From Actinomycetota bacterium (lineage in GTDB: Bacteria; Actinomycetota; Acidimicrobiia; Acidimicrobiales; JACDEA01), in contig JACDEA010000158.1 of assembly GCA_013816725.1 (NCBI GenBank), positions 1 through 5,875 of the forward strand: a stretch of 5,875 nt of DNA, given 5' to 3'. The position numbers were made by a program, and so were the translations under genes. Positions 1 to 4,879 of the stretch are shown piece by piece. The notes under the pieces were generated by a model. The model did no database searches. It was given only the letters and a program-made list of their open reading frames with translations, and was not told the DNA's origin. Position 1 is the stretch's first letter. Each line of letters starts with the position of its first letter.

Positions 1-96
1 CCCGCGGGCGCACGCGCGACGTGGAGCGGGACCAACTCAAGATCAGGAGTGCCGACGATCAGGAGACTCAGGATGCGAGTCGACGAAGGGAGAGCC

Positions 97-594
97 TCAC
101 TTGCAGCGATCGACGCCCTTCTTGGCCTGCTCGGCGAGCTCGCCTTCCTTCACGAGCTTCACCACCTCGGCGTAGTGCAGCTTGCACGCCTTCTTGTCCT
201 TGGCCTCCTCGGCGTACTTGGCCGCGGCGGCGTGGGCCTTGATGGAGGCGGGATCCTTCGCGAGCGCGTCGTCGAGGTCCTTGCGGGCGCCGGCGAGATC
301 GTTCGCCTTGTGCTTGCAGATCCCGCGCTCGGTGAGGAGCTCGGGCGAGCTCTTCGCGGCGATCGCCTTGTCGAGGGCGGCGACGCACCCGGGCGCGTCT
401 CCCGTCTGCGCGAGGCCGACGCCGATCTCGGCGAGCAGATCGGCGTTGCCGCCGGCCTTGCCGAGCGCGTTCTTCAGCTCCCTCGCCGCGCCGTCCTTGT
501 CGCCGGCGGCCGCCAGCTCCTTGGCCAGCTGGTTCCGGGCGGGGGTGAACTCCTCGAGCGGGAGGGCGTAGAGATCCGCGGCGTCGATGTCGGG
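97..594 (-). CDS. TPR-like lysine/alanine-rich protein, 5' end missing
   Basis: About 166 codons are open on the minus strand, ending in TGA at 97-99 with C-terminus KKGVDRCK. The sequence divides into roughly 34-residue helical-pair units typical of tetratricopeptide repeats: around residues 20-50, then units beginning ADLLAEIGVGLAQTGD, PELLTERGICKHKAND and IKAHAAAAKYAEEAKD. Four cysteines (GCV, ICK, ACK, RCK) could form disulfides in an exported protein, but no signal peptide is visible because the start is missing. The frame is closed upstream by TGA at 595-597, and there is no ATG, GTG or TTG in its N-terminal two thirds; the first residues are PDIDAADLYALPLEEF. The gene is therefore truncated or disrupted at its 5' end. 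Lysine is near 15%, all AAG, far above the other proteins here, which suggests a different origin. The LYALPLEEFTPARN stretch recalls N-termini of some actinobacterial and myxobacterial hypothetical proteins (from memory). Function unknown; TPRs usually mediate protein-protein contacts. Confidence 0.55.
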   Translation of the reverse strand, partial: PDIDAADLYALPLEEFTPARNQLAKELAAAGDKDGAARELKNALGKAGGNADLLAEIGVGLAQTGDAPGCVAALDKAIAAKSSPELLTERGICKHKANDLAGARKDLDDALAKDPASIKAHAAAAKYAEEAKDKKACKLHYAEVVKLVKEGELAEQAKKGVDRCK

Positions 595-599
595 TCAGG

Positions 600-680
600 C
601 TAGGTGTGTTCAACGGGGAGACCGGCGAGCGCCCTGTCGGCGTCGTCGGGGCGGCCGTGCACATCACCGACGAGCCGTAG
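600..680 (+). CDS. C-terminal fragment of an unrecognised protein
   Basis: A plus-strand frame reads VFNGETGERPVGVVGAAVHI then TDEP and ends in TAG at 678-680. Its codons are almost all G/C-ending, as in the real genes nearby, and it stops 18 nt before the GTG of the FKBP gene on the same strand, as expected of an operon partner. Upstream of about position 600 the same frame turns into arginine-rich antisense reading of the TPR-like gene, so the gene's 5' part is absent. I do not recognise the family from 24 residues. The opposite strand of the same bases reads LVGDVHGRPDD, reminiscent of a metallophosphoesterase motif, but it has no start codon and poorer third-position bias. Confidence 0.35.
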   Translation, partial: LGVFNGETGERPVGVVGAAVHITDEP

Positions 681-698
681 CGGGCTACCTTCCGTGGC

Positions 699-1328
699 GT
701 GGCCGGCCGAACCCGTGATCGCCAGCGAGCCAACCGCCAACGGGCCGCGGCCATCGCCGCCCGCGAGGCAAAGCGGCGGGCGGCCCGCCGCCGGCTGATC
801 CTCATCGCCGTTTCTGCCCTGCTCGTGGCCGGCGCCGTCGTGGTCGCGCTCTTGTTGCGCAACCGCGACTCGAACAACGACGTCACCGCCGGGCGTGATA
901 CCGCCAGGCGCGCGGCAGCCTCGTCCTCGACCTCGACCACTGCGGCCACCGCGTCGGTCGCCGGCAAGCCGTGCGTGCCCGTCGCCGACCCGCTGCCGCC
1001 GGGAGCACCCGCCGTGCCGGTGAAGACCGGGCCGCCGCCCGACCAGCTGATCAAGGAAGACCTCAAGCCCGGCACCGGCGCCGAGGTGCGCCCCAACGAC
1101 ACCGTGACCGCCAACTACATCGGCGTGTCGTGCTCGACCGGCAAGATCTTCGACGCGTCGTACAAGACCGGCCAACCGGTGGCCTTCCCGCTGGCCCAGG
1201 TGATCCCCGGCTGGCTGCTGGGGATCCCGTCGGGCCTGGCCTACGGCCCGCAGGGCCGCCCGCCCGCGATCCTGGCCGACGAAGCGCTGTGGTTCGTCGT
1301 CGAAGTCACGGCCACCAAAGCCACCTGA
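699..1328 (+). CDS. Membrane-anchored FKBP-type peptidyl-prolyl isomerase, core shortened
   Basis: A 209-residue protein starting at GTG 699, the first start after the in-frame TAG at 678-680; no strong Shine-Dalgarno is visible. Residues 1-32 are very basic (AGRTRDRQRANRQR...RRAARRR), residues 33-53 form one hydrophobic helix, then a Ser/Thr/Ala/Pro-rich linker leads to an FKBP domain at about 118-208. This predicts an N-in anchor with the isomerase outside the membrane, where such enzymes help fold exported proteins. Recognisable FKBP positions are Y140 (VTANYIG), FDAS (151-154), F163, VIPGW (168-172), LAYG (180-183) and FVVEV (199-203). Between Trp172 and Tyr182 there are only 9 residues, against 22 between the equivalent Trp59 and Tyr82 of human FKBP12, so the usual DQG..GM.VGGRR-type segment is missing in frame. 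Cys92 and Cys145 could pair. The family is secure; whether the shortened domain folds or is active is doubtful. Confidence 0.88.
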   Translation: MAGRTRDRQRANRQRAAAIAAREAKRRAARRRLILIAVSALLVAGAVVVALLLRNRDSNNDVTAGRDTARRAAASSSTSTTAATASVAGKPCVPVADPLPPGAPAVPVKTGPPPDQLIKEDLKPGTGAEVRPNDTVTANYIGVSCSTGKIFDASYKTGQPVAFPLAQVIPGWLLGIPSGLAYGPQGRPPAILADEALWFVVEVTATKAT

Positions 1329-1351
1329 CCCGCTCTCCAGCCCCGCTCCCT

Positions 1352-1402
1352 CGATCTTTGAGTCCTTCTCGCCCTGCGAGGGCGAGAACCACTCAAAGAT
1401 CG
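1352..1402. repeat. 51-bp palindrome, copy 1, between convergent genes
   Basis: Outer arms CGATCTTTGAGT (1352-1363) and ACTCAAAGATCG (1391-1402) are perfect 12-bp reverse complements. Inside, TTCTCGCCCT (1366-1375) pairs with AGGGCGAGAA (1379-1388), leaving a CC/CC internal loop and a GCG tip. It lies 23 nt after the FKBP stop and overlaps the last codons and stop of the convergent CoA-transferase gene, so it could end transcripts or protect RNA 3' ends in both directions. No T-run follows on either strand, so it is not a textbook intrinsic terminator. A second copy with the same 51-bp length is at 3279-3329 and matches at 45 of 51 positions. Confidence 0.85.
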
Positions 1403-2466
1403 GGCTGGCGGGGGCGGAAGCCGGTCCCGCGGTGCTCGTCGAGCGCGGGGGGCGGCGTGGTGCGGGCGGCCGGCGAGCCGAGGAACCTGACGGGGTACCC
1501 GGTGGCCACCTCCGCCCAGGGGTCGGCGGTGGCGACGGACCGCTGGCGGAAATGCGGGAGGGCCAGCATGGCGGCCCGGTCCAGCACCGGCGCGGCGGGC
1601 ACGTCGGCGGCGAGCAGCTCGCCGATGAGGGAGTCGCGGTCGCGTAGGCGGGCGGCGGCGGCGATGCCACCGCGCAGTTCGGCCACCCGGGCCAGGCGAT
1701 CGGCGAAGGAGAGGTCACGCCACTCGTCGAGGCCGAGGACGTCGCACAGCGCTCGCCAGAAATGGTCTTCGCTGATGACGCCCAGCGTGATGGCGCCGCC
1801 GTCGGCGGTGTCGAAGACGCCGTAACCCGGGACGCCCTGGGCCTCGTCGCTGCCGCCTGCGGCCCGGGGCCGCACACCGCCGGTCCAGGTGGCCAGCACG
1901 TCGGCCATGGCCACGTCGATTCGCTCGCCTGTACCGGTCCGCAGCCGCCGCACGACGGCGGCCGATACCGCGAACGCTGCCGCCATACCGCCGGCCAGGT
2001 CGGCGATCGGCAGCGCGCCGACGCGGGCCGCACCGCCGTCGGGCGCCAGCGCGCCGGCCCAGGCCTGGTAGTTGATGTCGTGGCCCGGCGACTCGGCCAG
2101 CGGCCCGGTCTGACCGAAGCCGCTCAGCGAGCAATAGACCACCGAAGCGTTGACGGCACGTACCGCGTCGTAGCCCACGCCGAGGCGATCGACGACGCCG
2201 GGGCGGAACCCCTCCATCACCACGTCGGCCTCGGTGGCCAGCTCGATGGCGCGGTGGCGGTCCTCGGGCTGCTTCAGGTCGAGAGCGACGCTGCGCTTGT
2301 TGGCATTGAGGCTGGCGAACAGCTCCGGGTACACCCGCATCGGGTCGCCGCCGGGCGGCTCGACCTTGACGACGTCGGCGCCGATCTCGGCGAGGAGCTG
2401 GGTCGCGTAGGGCCCCGGTCGCCAGACCGTGAGGTCGAGCACGCGCAGTCCGTCGAGGAGTCCCAA
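1393..2466 (-). CDS. CaiB/BaiF (class III) CoA-transferase family, alpha-methylacyl-CoA racemase-like
   Basis: A 357-residue protein, the usual length for this family. The N-terminus LLDGLRVLDLT, followed by QLLAEIGADVVKVEPPGGDP (residues 23-42), NANKRSVALDLK (54-65) and GFRPGVVDRLGVGYD (86-100), is the family signature. SPGHDINYQAWAG (127-138) and LPIADLAGG (152-160) carry His129, Asp130 and Asp156, which align by eye with the catalytic His126/Asp127/Asp156 of mycobacterial alpha-methylacyl-CoA racemase. ISEDHFW (231-237) puts Glu233 near that enzyme's Glu241. This favours racemisation of 2-methylacyl-CoAs in branched lipid or sterol side-chain breakdown, though CoA transfer between acids cannot be excluded. 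The start is TTG at 2464-2466, chosen because it keeps the conserved LLDGLRVLDL; no in-frame start lies upstream. It begins 7 nt after the tRNA-Ala gene with no room for a normal leader. The stop (1393-1395) lies inside the 51-bp palindrome, whose right arm encodes the final Asp-Leu-stop. Confidence 0.92.
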   Translation of the reverse strand: MGLLDGLRVLDLTVWRPGPYATQLLAEIGADVVKVEPPGGDPMRVYPELFASLNANKRSVALDLKQPEDRHRAIELATEADVVMEGFRPGVVDRLGVGYDAVRAVNASVVYCSLSGFGQTGPLAESPGHDINYQAWAGALAPDGGAARVGALPIADLAGGMAAAFAVSAAVVRRLRTGTGERIDVAMADVLATWTGGVRPRAAGGSDEAQGVPGYGVFDTADGGAITLGVISEDHFWRALCDVLGLDEWRDLSFADRLARVAELRGGIAAAARLRDRDSLIGELLAADVPAAPVLDRAAMLALPHFRQRSVATADPWAEVATGYPVRFLGSPAARTTPPPALDEHRGTGFRPRQPDL

Positions 2467-2473
2467 GAGGAAG

Positions 2474-2546
2474 TGGAGGTGAGCGGATTTGAACCGCCGA
2501 CTTCTACGTTGCGAACGTAGCGCTCTGCCAGCTGAGCTACACCCCC
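2474..2546 (-). tRNA. tRNA-Ala (anticodon CGC)
   Basis: A 73-nt cloverleaf can be drawn on the minus strand. The acceptor stem is GGGGGTG/CACCTCC with discriminator A at 2474. The D arm is GCTCAGCTGGCAGAGC. The anticodon stem is CTACG/CGTAG around loop TTCGCAA, giving anticodon CGC, which reads the alanine codon GCG. The T arm is GGCGG-TTCAAAT-CCGCT. The third acceptor pair is G3-T70, the G:U pair that is the main identity element of tRNA-Ala, so anticodon and identity agree. The CCA end is not encoded (the next bases are CTT). The CoA-transferase start codon follows after 7 nt on the same strand. Confidence 0.95.
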
Positions 2547-2610
2547 GTTGGTCGCTGCAGCCTACCCACCGACGCTGGAGGGCTTGAAGCCGCCGGAGGG
2601 CGCTGCCCCT

Positions 2611-3129
2611 CTAGTTGGAACGGCGGACTAGCGCGGGCTCGGCGACGACCATGGGCCGGGCCGGAAGGAACCGGACCTTCGCCGAACGCTCGGTGGCCAG
2701 GTTGCGCAGGTGCACGAGCAAGCCGACGTAGGCGGCGAAGATGACATCGAGCGCGAGGTGCAGGGCCCAGAACACCCGCATCGGCTCGAAGAACCCCAAC
2801 ACCAGCGTGGCGCCCATCGAAATGACGAGACCCATGAACACCTCGCGACGGCGGGCCTGGGTCTGGCGGCGCCGGGCCTCGGCCATGGCCGTCGCGCTCC
2901 ACAAGGGAGACGCGGCCGGAGCCGGCCGACGAATCGGGATCGTCCCGTACGGCGCACCCATCACCGGCGACAGCGCCGCGTGCGGCCCGGTGCGCTGGAG
3001 GACGCCGAGGTGCTGGCGGAAAGCGCCAATGGAGTCGGCGGGACGCCCTTCGGCTCTAGCTCGAAGCCGAGGGGGTATGAGTACAGCCGCCCAGATTACG
3101 GCGAGGATCAGCAAAACCACGTATGTCAA
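2611..3129 (-). CDS. SepX-like actinobacterial membrane protein
   Basis: A 172-residue protein with a hydrophobic N-terminal helix (residues 4-20) followed by PPRLRARAEGR. A probably cytoplasmic Pro/Ala/Arg-rich stretch comes next (about 21-95, including SIGAFRQHLGVLQR and a basic AEARRRQTQARRRE). Two closely spaced helices follow (about 97-114 and 119-141), then a basic tail ending VRRSN. A short N-terminal anchor with WAAVLIPP, a soluble stretch, then RRR before a helical hairpin is the layout I recall for SepX of Streptomyces and mycobacterial Rv0996, membrane proteins encoded beside galU and molybdenum-cofactor genes. SepX takes part in division septum formation. Synteny with galU, moaA and moaC here supports the match, but sequence similarity alone is modest, so the role is inference. 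The TTG start at 3127-3129 has GAGGAG only 2 nt upstream; a GTG at 3118-3120 (three codons later) gives an 11-nt spacing and may be the true start. Confidence 0.72.
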   Translation of the reverse strand: MTYVVLLILAVIWAAVLIPPRLRARAEGRPADSIGAFRQHLGVLQRTGPHAALSPVMGAPYGTIPIRRPAPAASPLWSATAMAEARRRQTQARRREVFMGLVISMGATLVLGFFEPMRVFWALHLALDVIFAAYVGLLVHLRNLATERSAKVRFLPARPMVVAEPALVRRSN

Positions 3130-3131
3130 AG

Positions 3132-3137
3132 CTCCTC
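3132..3137 (-). promoter_or_regulatory. Shine-Dalgarno GAGGAG of the SepX-like gene
   Basis: On the minus strand the bases read GAGGAG, followed by CT then TTGACATACGTG. Spacing is 2 nt to the TTG at 3129 and 11 nt to the GTG at 3120, so this site favours the GTG start. It is the clearest ribosome-binding sequence in the window. Confidence 0.55.
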
Positions 3138-3174
3138 GACCTGCCTTTGTTCGTGGGAAGGTAACCGATCCCGT

Positions 3175-3226
3175 CGCCCCAGAGGTGGACCCTTGCTACT
3201 ACGTGCGCAGGGGCGGAGTCCACCCC
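3175..3226 (-). promoter_or_regulatory. Possible structured leader of the SepX-like gene
   Basis: Two complementary pairs cross each other: CGCCCC (3175-3180) with GGGGCG (3210-3215), and GGTGGAC (3184-3190) with GTCCACC (3218-3224). A local hairpin, GGGG (3210-3213) with CCCC (3223-3226), competes with both. In the minus-strand transcript this could form a pseudoknot or alternating hairpins about 40 nt before the Shine-Dalgarno. It matches no riboswitch family I know. In sequence this GC-rich, chance pairing of this size is quite possible. Confidence 0.22.
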
Positions 3227-3278
3227 GCTTGCAAAAGTTAGCAGATCAGACGACGAGCCGCCGAAGTGGTCGCGCCGA

Positions 3279-3329
3279 TGACCTTTGCGGCCTTCTCGCC
3301 CTGGGAGGGCGAGAAGCACTCAAAGATCG
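3279..3329. repeat. 51-bp palindrome, copy 2, downstream of moaC
   Basis: CTTCTCGCCCT (3292-3302) and AGGGCGAGAAG (3306-3316) form a perfect 11-bp stem with a GGG tip. The right outer arm ACTCAAAGATCG (3318-3329) is identical to that of copy 1, while the left outer arm (3279-3290) pairs at only 8 of 12 positions. The element begins 7 nt past the moaC stop codon on the minus strand and precedes the SepX-like gene. Same length as copy 1 and 45/51 identity mean the two are copies of one element. A role as transcription end or mRNA-stabilising hairpin for moaC is likely by position only. Confidence 0.85.
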
Positions 3330-3336
3330 GGAAATG

Positions 3337-3825
3337 TCAGGCGTCGGGGACCGGGCGGCGCCAGATGCCGGAGCGGCCGCCGGTCTTCTCCCAGAGCGAC
3401 AGATCGCCGACCGTCATCGTGCGGTCGGTGGACTTGCACATGTCGTAGATGGTCAGTGCGGCCACCGCGCAGGCGGTCATCGCCTCCATCTCGACGCCGG
3501 TGCGGTCGACGGTCTCGACCTGCGCCTCGATTTCGATGTGGTCGTCACCGATGTTGAAGTTCACGTAGATGGACCCGACCGTGAGCTGGTGGCAGAGCGG
3601 GATGAGGTTGGGCGTCTGCTTGGCCGCCTGGATACCGGCGACCCGGGCCACGGCCAGCACGTCGCCCTTGGTCACCGCATTGCTGGCGACCATCGCGGTG
3701 GTCTCCGGCGCCATGTACACCCGGCAGCGGGCCTGGGCCCGTCGATGGGTGGGGTCCTTGGGCGTGACGTCGACCATGCGCGCCCGGCCGAGTGGATCGA
3801 GATGAGTGAGGCCGCGGTCGGGCAT
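3337..3825 (-). CDS. moaC: Cyclic pyranopterin monophosphate synthase MoaC
   Basis: A 162-residue protein, full length for MoaC. It converts the 3',8-cyclised GTP product of MoaA into cyclic pyranopterin monophosphate, completing the first stage of molybdenum cofactor synthesis in the cytoplasm. Visible family motifs are LTHLDPLGRARMVDVTPKD (6-24), TKGDVLAVARVAGIQAAKQT (52-71), NLIPLCHQL (73-81), GVEMEAMTACAVAALTIYDM (110-129), and LWEKTGGRSG (144-153). Active-site residues expected from the E. coli enzyme are all present: Lys53, His79, Glu112, Glu114, Asp128 and Lys131. The family's usual LCHPL is LCHQL here. The ATG at 3823-3825 is the first possible start, because an in-frame TAA lies just upstream (3835-3837). 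There is no Shine-Dalgarno, but a -10-like TAAACT ends 6 nt before the ATG, suggesting a leaderless mRNA. The gene is 73 bp downstream of moaA on the same strand. Confidence 0.97.
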   Translation of the reverse strand: MPDRGLTHLDPLGRARMVDVTPKDPTHRRAQARCRVYMAPETTAMVASNAVTKGDVLAVARVAGIQAAKQTPNLIPLCHQLTVGSIYVNFNIGDDHIEIEAQVETVDRTGVEMEAMTACAVAALTIYDMCKSTDRTMTVGDLSLWEKTGGRSGIWRRPVPDA

Positions 3826-3831
3826 GCGGCG

Positions 3832-3837
3832 AGTTTA
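3832..3837 (-). promoter_or_regulatory. Candidate -10 element for leaderless moaC mRNA
   Basis: TAAACT fits the actinobacterial -10 pattern TANNNT and is separated from the moaC ATG by exactly six bases (CGCCGC), so transcription would begin at or beside the A of the ATG. No recognisable -35 is present at 16-19 bp. The absence of a Shine-Dalgarno and the in-frame stop contained in the hexamer support the reading, but a single hexamer is weak evidence. Confidence 0.4.
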
Positions 3838-3898
3838 ACGACGAGTGCGCATGACCGGCCCGGGCAGCGCGGCTCGTGCCCTCACCGAGAACCGAGAC

Positions 3899-4879
3899 CT
3901 ACCCGCCGATCTGGCTCATCGACCGCCCGGGGCGGATGAAGGTGACCTGGCCGATGTGGTGGCCGGCCCACTTGGTCCCGACCGCCCGCTCGACGACCGC
4001 GGCGACGTCGTCGTCGCTGCCGCCGCTGCGGAGCACCGCCCGCACGTCGTGCTCGTCCAGTGCGAAGAGGCACGATCGAATCTGGCCGTCGGCGGTGAGC
4101 CGGATGCGGTCGCAGTCGCCGCAGAAGGGACGGGTCACCGACGGCACCGCCCCGATCTCGCCGCGGCCGTCGACGTAGCGGTACCGCGTGGCCGGCTCGA
4201 CCTCGTGGGCGAAGCCTTCGAGCGGGTAGACGGCGTTGATCGCCGCGATGGTGTCGTCGGCCGCCACCACCTGGTCGCGCGACCACCCGCCTTCGGCGTC
4301 GAGCGGCATGAACTCGATGAAACGGATCTGCGCGCCCTTCTCACGCCCGAAGCGGGCGAAGTCGACGGCCTCGTCGTCGTTCACGCCGCGCATCAGCACC
4401 ACGTTGATCTTCACCGGATCGAACCCGGCCGCCAGCGCGGCGTCGATCCCGGCCAGCACCTTGCCGAGTGCGTCGCGTCGGGTGATGGCCGCGAAACGAT
4501 CGAGCCGGAGCGAGTCGCAGGAGATGTTGACTCGCCGCAGGCCGGCGGCGCGTAGCGGGGCGGCCAGCCGGTCGAGCGACGCGCCGTTGGTCGTCATGGC
4601 CAGGTCAACGGGCAGCTCGCGCAGCATGGCGACGAGGTCGACGATCCCGCGCCGGAGCGTGGGTTCGCCGCCGGTGAGGCGGATGGCGTCGAACCCGAAC
4701 CGAGCAACGGACACCCGGGCGACGCGCACGATCTCCTCGAACGTGAGCACCTCGTCGCGCGGCAGCCACGTGAGACCCTCGGCCGGCATGCAGTACCGGC
4801 ATCGGAAGTCGCAGCGGTCGGTCACCGAGATGCGAAGGTCGCGGACGGTGCGGCCGTGCGGGTCGACGAGGGTAACCAT
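3899..4879 (-). CDS. moaA: GTP 3',8-cyclase MoaA
   Basis: A 326-residue radical SAM enzyme that cyclises GTP to (8S)-3',8-cyclo-7,8-dihydroguanosine 5'-triphosphate, the first step of molybdenum cofactor synthesis. The SAM-binding 4Fe-4S cluster motif is Cys23-x3-Cys27-x2-Cys30 in DRCDFRCRYCMP. LTGGEPTLR (68-76) is the SAM-contacting GGEP loop. MTTNGA (95-100), VNISCDSL (117-124), KINVVLMRGVND (157-168) and RFIEFMPL (186-193) are standard MoaA blocks. The second, GTP-binding cluster is formed by Cys253 and Cys256 (PFCGDCDRIRLTADG) and Cys270 (IRSCLF). The C-terminus is Gly-Gly, the dipeptide MoaA needs at its active site, so the enzyme looks complete. ATG at 4877-4879 directly follows the galU TAG with no gap, indicating translational coupling. 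MoaC, its pathway partner, is the next gene. Confidence 0.98.
   Translation of the reverse strand: MVTLVDPHGRTVRDLRISVTDRCDFRCRYCMPAEGLTWLPRDEVLTFEEIVRVARVSVARFGFDAIRLTGGEPTLRRGIVDLVAMLRELPVDLAMTTNGASLDRLAAPLRAAGLRRVNISCDSLRLDRFAAITRRDALGKVLAGIDAALAAGFDPVKINVVLMRGVNDDEAVDFARFGREKGAQIRFIEFMPLDAEGGWSRDQVVAADDTIAAINAVYPLEGFAHEVEPATRYRYVDGRGEIGAVPSVTRPFCGDCDRIRLTADGQIRSCLFALDEHDVRAVLRSGGSDDDVAAVVERAVGTKWAGHHIGQVTFIRPGRSMSQIGG

Noticed and set aside
41..65. GATCAGGAG repeated at 41-49 and 57-65
   Set aside because: Only two 9-bp units and no flanking pattern, so not a repeat array or iteron set; probably chance.
49..603. 184-codon plus-strand frame opposite the TPR-like gene
   Set aside because: It is the codon-for-codon antisense of the minus-strand frame; the minus strand gives a repeat pattern and a sensible Lys/Glu-rich composition.
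600..686. Minus-strand reading LVGDVHGRPDDAD resembling a metallophosphoesterase motif
   Set aside because: No start codon exists in that frame before it runs into the FKBP gene, it ends after about 24 codons, and codon bias is worse than the plus-strand reading.
1352..1402. Palindrome copy 1 as a standard intrinsic terminator
   Set aside because: The stem is strong, but neither strand has a T-run after it, and the outer arm overlaps coding sequence; reported as a repeat with possible terminator role instead.
600..2033. 477-codon minus-strand open frame opposite FKBP and overlapping the CoA-transferase gene
   Set aside because: Pro/Ser/Arg/Ala-rich antisense or out-of-frame reading of two well-supported genes; its product shows no recognisable motif.
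3124..3129. TTGACA on the minus strand, a perfect -35 hexamer
   Set aside because: It overlaps the start codon of the SepX-like gene and no convincing -10 lies 16-18 bp downstream inside that gene.
3237..3242. GCTAAC on the minus strand, recalling part of the c-di-AMP (ydaO) riboswitch
   Set aside because: None of the other conserved ydaO blocks occur around it in the gap.
2710..3939. Long 409-codon plus-strand open frame
   Set aside because: It runs antisense across the SepX-like gene, the gap and moaC, has no family motifs, and its composition is what antisense of GC-rich genes gives. The minus-strand genes have clear signatures.
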